A stretch of 8,060 nucleotides of DNA from Deltaproteobacteria bacterium UBA6967 (GTDB lineage: Bacteria > SAR324 > NAC60-12): NCBI GenBank assembly GCA_002450295.1, contig DJYX01000138.1, positions 1 to 8,060 on the forward strand, in the 5' to 3' direction. Both the position numbers and the translations under genes were made by a program. The notes under the pieces were generated by a model, which did not search any database, had not been told where the DNA came from, and saw only the letters and a program-made list of their open reading frames with translations. This document shows positions 6,083-8,060 of the stretch, piece after piece. How positions within the stretch are numbered: the stretch's first letter is position 1; every line of letters begins with the position of its first letter.

Positions 6083-6562
6083 TTAGCGATTGCTCAGCAC
6101 ACAACCACTATACTCCGCAGCACCATTTGGGAGAATAGTGTTGCAGAGTTTGGCCCCGAGCATTAGCGCCCCAGTGAGTTTTGCTCTTTCCAAGTTGGCA
6201 CCATCAAAGTTTGCCCCTTGAAGATTGGCACCTTGTAAATCAGCTCCACGTAGATCGGCTCCCTGAAAATTTGCATTCTGCAGATCGGCTCCCATCAGCT
6301 TGGCACCTTGCAAATAACTCTTCTGAAAGTTCACTCGTTGGAGGAAAGCAATCTGCAAATCCACATCCCATAGGTTTGCGCGCTGCAGGTTGCTATCAAC
6401 CAGCACGGCACCCTTCAGATTCTCATTTCTCAAATTCAGGTCTGAAAGATCACATTCCAGGCAGCGTTTGGTCTGCATCAACCGATCAAAGTGCGCCTGA
6501 TTGAAGGCCCAGGCTATCGTACCTAGCCAAAAGCTAAGGAAAACAAGGATTGTCCTTTTCAT
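6083..6562 (-). CDS. Exported pentapeptide-repeat protein
   Basis: This 159-residue protein should fold as a right-handed quadrilateral beta-helix in the periplasm. Residues 1-19 form a signal peptide (Lys-Arg at 2-3, hydrophobic core, Ala-Trp-Ala at 17-19 before Phe20). From Leu39 to Leu139 a Leu, Phe or Met falls at every fifth position without a break: 21 repeats, mostly A(D/N)L.G, or about five helical coils. Cysteines sit only outside the helix in the mature part: Cys34 and Cys37 (CLEC) before the first repeat, and Cys140 and Cys154 after the last, as if capping both ends. The helix surface is polar with few charges. Family members include DNA-gyrase mimics (cytoplasmic, so unlikely here) and many exported proteins of unknown role. 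AGGA 6 bases before the ATG supports the start. Confidence 0.92.
   Translation of the reverse strand: MKRTILVFLSFWLGTIAWAFNQAHFDRLMQTKRCLECDLSDLNLRNENLKGAVLVDSNLQRANLWDVDLQIAFLQRVNFQKSYLQGAKLMGADLQNANFQGADLRGADLQGANLQGANFDGANLERAKLTGALMLGAKLCNTILPNGAAEYSGCVLSNR
6178..6446 (-). repeat. Pentapeptide-coding 15-base degenerate tandem repeat
   Basis: Within the pentapeptide-repeat gene the DNA has a loose 15-base period, with recurrent blocks such as agatcggctcc at 6252-6262 and 6282-6292 on the plus strand. It reflects the protein repeat (residues about 39-128) rather than an independent DNA element. Confidence 0.6.
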
Positions 6563-6704
6563 GAGGTGTCCTGTTGAATGGATAAATTGTTGGATTGCAC
6601 CGCGTCAGAAATCCACGCTTTTAGTTCTACGGTAAGCGAGCAAAGAACAAACCGATCTCCCCCGGAATGGCAGAGCAATGCTGATTTTAAGATCAGTAAT
6701 CCTT
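6563..6704. other. Intergenic gap between cysteine synthase and pentapeptide-repeat genes
   Basis: These 142 bases hold a small hairpin (CTGAT 6681-6685 with ATCAG 6692-6696, 6-base loop) just after the cysteine synthase stop, without a T-run on the minus strand. I see no strong promoter. Whether transcription continues into the next gene cannot be told. Confidence 0.4.
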
Positions 6705-7790
6705 TCAAGCTTCAGGCATCTGGTAACTGGGAGTAGACTTTGAAAGAGCCTCCTCCTCCTCCGTCATATCTTCGCTGATCCCTTCAAAAAGTGGAGACGA
6801 GAGATACCGCTCTCCAGTATCTGCTAGCATGCAGAGAATGACAGATCCAGGCTCTGCTTGCTGAGCAATCTGAATCGCAACGGCAAAAGATGAACCGCCC
6901 GAAATCCCAGTGAAGATTCCCTCCTGGGCAGCTAGCTTACGAGACCATTCAATGCCTGCTGCCCCAGCAACAGGAATCAATTCATCAAACAGTTTATTAT
7001 CGATCGATTCTTGTAGTACCAGTGGGATGAAGTCTGGTGTCCAACCTTGGATTGGATGTGGTTCAAAGTGAGGGTGACTCACAGCAGGAGAACCATCTGC
7101 TTCACGTTGTTGAACATGCCCACTACCAACAATCTGAGCGTTGGCCGGCTCACTGAGGATGATTTTTGTTTCTGGACGTTCCCGGCGCAGTACCCGAGCA
7201 ACACCAGTGACCGTTCCACCGGTACCATACCCAGTGACCCAATAGTCCAGGCGCTCTCCAACAAAATCAGCCATGATCTCTTGGGCCGTCGTATTTTCAT
7301 GGATATCAGCGTTGTCCTTGGTCTCAAACTGGTGAGCCAAGAACCATCCGTTGGCTTCTGCGAGTTCCACTGCTTTCTTGTACATCCCGAAGCCTTTTTG
7401 CGCTCTCGGTGTAAGAACAACTTTTGCTCCCAGAAAACGCATCAACTTTCGTCTTTCGATTGAGAAGCTATCCGCCATTGTCACTACCAAGGGATAGCCT
7501 TTGGCCGCACACACCATCGCAAGGCCAATCCCAGTATTCCCGCTGGTTGCCTCCACCACAGTCTGTCCTGGCTTCAGCTCACCCCGCTTTTCAGCTTCTT
7601 CGATTATACTGATCGCCAAGCGATCCTTAACGGAAGCAGCTGGATTGAAGGCTTCCGCTTTTACATAGAGCCGCACTCCTTCCGGAGCTAGTTTGTTGAT
7701 TTGAATACAGGGAGTATTGCCGATCGTGTCAACAATCGAATCATAGAGCCGTCCCTGACCGTTAGTACTTCGCTTATTATTAATTGCCAT
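6705..7790 (-). CDS. cysK: Cysteine synthase (O-acetylserine sulfhydrylase), PLP-dependent
   Basis: This 361-residue cytoplasmic enzyme joins sulfide to O-acetyl-L-serine to make L-cysteine. The fold-type II PLP signature is complete: Lys55 in NPAASVKDR (49-57) is the Schiff-base lysine, TSGNTG (82-87) binds substrate, GTGGT (189-193) is the phosphate cradle, GISGGS (295-300) lies near the cofactor, and the closing motif is DTGERYLSSPLF (324-335). It is longer than the usual 310-325 residues. Additions are a polar N-terminal tail (1-14), an insert at about 224-245 before PIQGWTPDFIP (246-256), and an acidic C-terminal tail (338-361, with Glu 344-347 in a row). The PIQGWTPDF loop differs from the PHKIQGIGAGF of enteric CysK. 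AGAGGG upstream of the ATG supports the start. A cystathionine beta-synthase role is less likely without a heme or CBS domain. Confidence 0.94.
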   Translation of the reverse strand: MAINNKRSTNGQGRLYDSIVDTIGNTPCIQINKLAPEGVRLYVKAEAFNPAASVKDRLAISIIEEAEKRGELKPGQTVVEATSGNTGIGLAMVCAAKGYPLVVTMADSFSIERRKLMRFLGAKVVLTPRAQKGFGMYKKAVELAEANGWFLAHQFETKDNADIHENTTAQEIMADFVGERLDYWVTGYGTGGTVTGVARVLRRERPETKIILSEPANAQIVGSGHVQQREADGSPAVSHPHFEPHPIQGWTPDFIPLVLQESIDNKLFDELIPVAGAAGIEWSRKLAAQEGIFTGISGGSSFAVAIQIAQQAEPGSVILCMLADTGERYLSSPLFEGISEDMTEEEEALSKSTPSYQMPEA

Positions 7791-7796
7791 GAAATT

Positions 7797-7805
7797 TTCC
7801 CTCTC
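7797..7805 (-). promoter_or_regulatory. SD region of cysteine synthase, possibly sequestered
   Basis: GAGAGGGAA (7805-7797) lies 6 bases before the ATG at 7790. It can pair with TTCCCGTTC (7861-7853) in the candidate leader: 8 of 9 positions pair (one a G-U), with one G-A mismatch. The upstream arm starts 4 bases before the tandem Cys codons. Confidence 0.35.
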
Positions 7806-7887
7806 AATGAAAGTAATGAAGCTTTATTAAGCCAATTTGGTAACAACAAGACGAACGGGAAGCAAGCACAATTCTTAACACCTCCAT
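7804..7887 (-). CDS. Possible 27-residue leader peptide with tandem Cys codons
   Basis: The minus strand reads ATG at 7887-7885 to TGA at 7806-7804, giving MEVLRIVLASRSS, then Cys14-Cys15 (TGT TGT, 7848-7843), then a basic/aromatic tail. AGAGGAG lies 10 bases before the ATG. The stop overlaps the cysteine synthase ribosome-binding site and is 13 bases from its ATG, so terminating ribosomes could feed that gene. Two Ser codons precede the two Cys codons, which is suggestive before a Ser-to-Cys pathway gene. An ORF this short can arise by chance, so this is a hypothesis only. Confidence 0.25.
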   Translation of the reverse strand: MEVLRIVLASRSSCCYQIGLIKLHYFH

Positions 7888-8060
7888 GAAAAACCATCTC
7901 CTCTGGTGGCAAAAGAAGAACTAGCTGGATTTGGCTGGACTTTCCGCAGGGCCTCTTCATCTTGGATTTTTCTTCCTGCAAGAAATTTTGCTCCTCCTTT
8001 TCACACACCGCGCTTTTACAAATCAGTTGAGTTCGAGTTTTAGCTCTTATGAACGCTACT

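Larger units (their letters stand above)
7791..8060. other. Region upstream of cysteine synthase (270 bases)
   Basis: It holds the possible 27-codon leader (7887-7804) and an isolated strong SD-like AAAGGAGG on the minus strand (8000-7993) with no ATG at a normal distance. No clear promoter or terminator is visible. A frame open from the right edge into cysteine synthase lacks protein-like character and is not called. Confidence 0.5.

Noticed and set aside
6602..6623. GCGT/ACGC hairpin followed by TTTT on the plus strand
   Set aside because: Only 4 bp of stem, and it is oriented against the genes on both sides.
7688..8008. 106-codon minus-strand ORF upstream of and overlapping cysteine synthase
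   Set aside because: It overlaps the certain cysteine synthase start by about 100 bases in another frame and lacks protein-like pattern, despite a strong SD-like AAAGGAGG near its right end.
8049..8060. Possible plus-strand gene start (ATG at 8049) at the right edge
   Set aside because: Only four codons are visible and no SD precedes it.

Overview
The window reads as a compact stretch of a Gram-negative, probably marine, proteobacterial chromosome. The basis is protein character only: a polar amino-acid ABC importer with an exported binding protein, an exported pentapeptide-repeat protein, E. coli-like -35/-10 boxes and Shine-Dalgarno (SD) sites, and balanced base composition. I cannot fix the taxon. 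I see no insertion sequence, CRISPR array, tRNA or rRNA.

Left block (1-4022, all minus strand, read right to left): a membrane fatty-acid-desaturase-like enzyme (4022-3057), an isopenicillin-N-synthase-like 2-oxoglutarate/Fe(II) oxygenase (3037-2048), a polar amino-acid ABC permease (2051-1236, ATGA overlap with the oxygenase), its periplasmic binding protein (1082-240), and the N-terminus of a second permease running off the left edge (176-1). The ATPase gene is not in view and probably lies to the left. The gap before the binding protein holds an intrinsic-terminator-like hairpin, a promoter with a perfect TTGACA box, a dyad over that box and a 14-bp palindrome at the predicted start point. 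A strong hairpin follows the binding-protein stop codon. This looks like an oxidation-plus-uptake operon in which the binding protein is separately boosted and controlled.

Middle (4023-4977): a 355-base divergent intergenic region with a good plus-strand sigma70-type promoter. It is followed by two small plus-strand genes of unknown function (4378-4581 and 4578-4910) joined by an ATGA overlap. They converge on the next block across a short hairpin.

Right block (4978-7790, minus strand): cysteine synthase (7790-6705), an exported pentapeptide-repeat protein with 21 uninterrupted repeats (6562-6083), and an aldo/keto reductase (6006-4978). They share a strand, with gaps of 142 and 76 bases, and may or may not be co-transcribed. 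The 270 bases right of cysteine synthase hold a possible 27-codon leader ORF with tandem Cys codons. Its stop overlaps the cysteine synthase ribosome-binding site, so it is a speculative candidate for cysteine-responsive control.

The best leads for something undescribed are the desaturase/oxygenase/transporter operon and its unusual binding-protein pocket, the two-gene unknown cassette, and the possible Cys leader.
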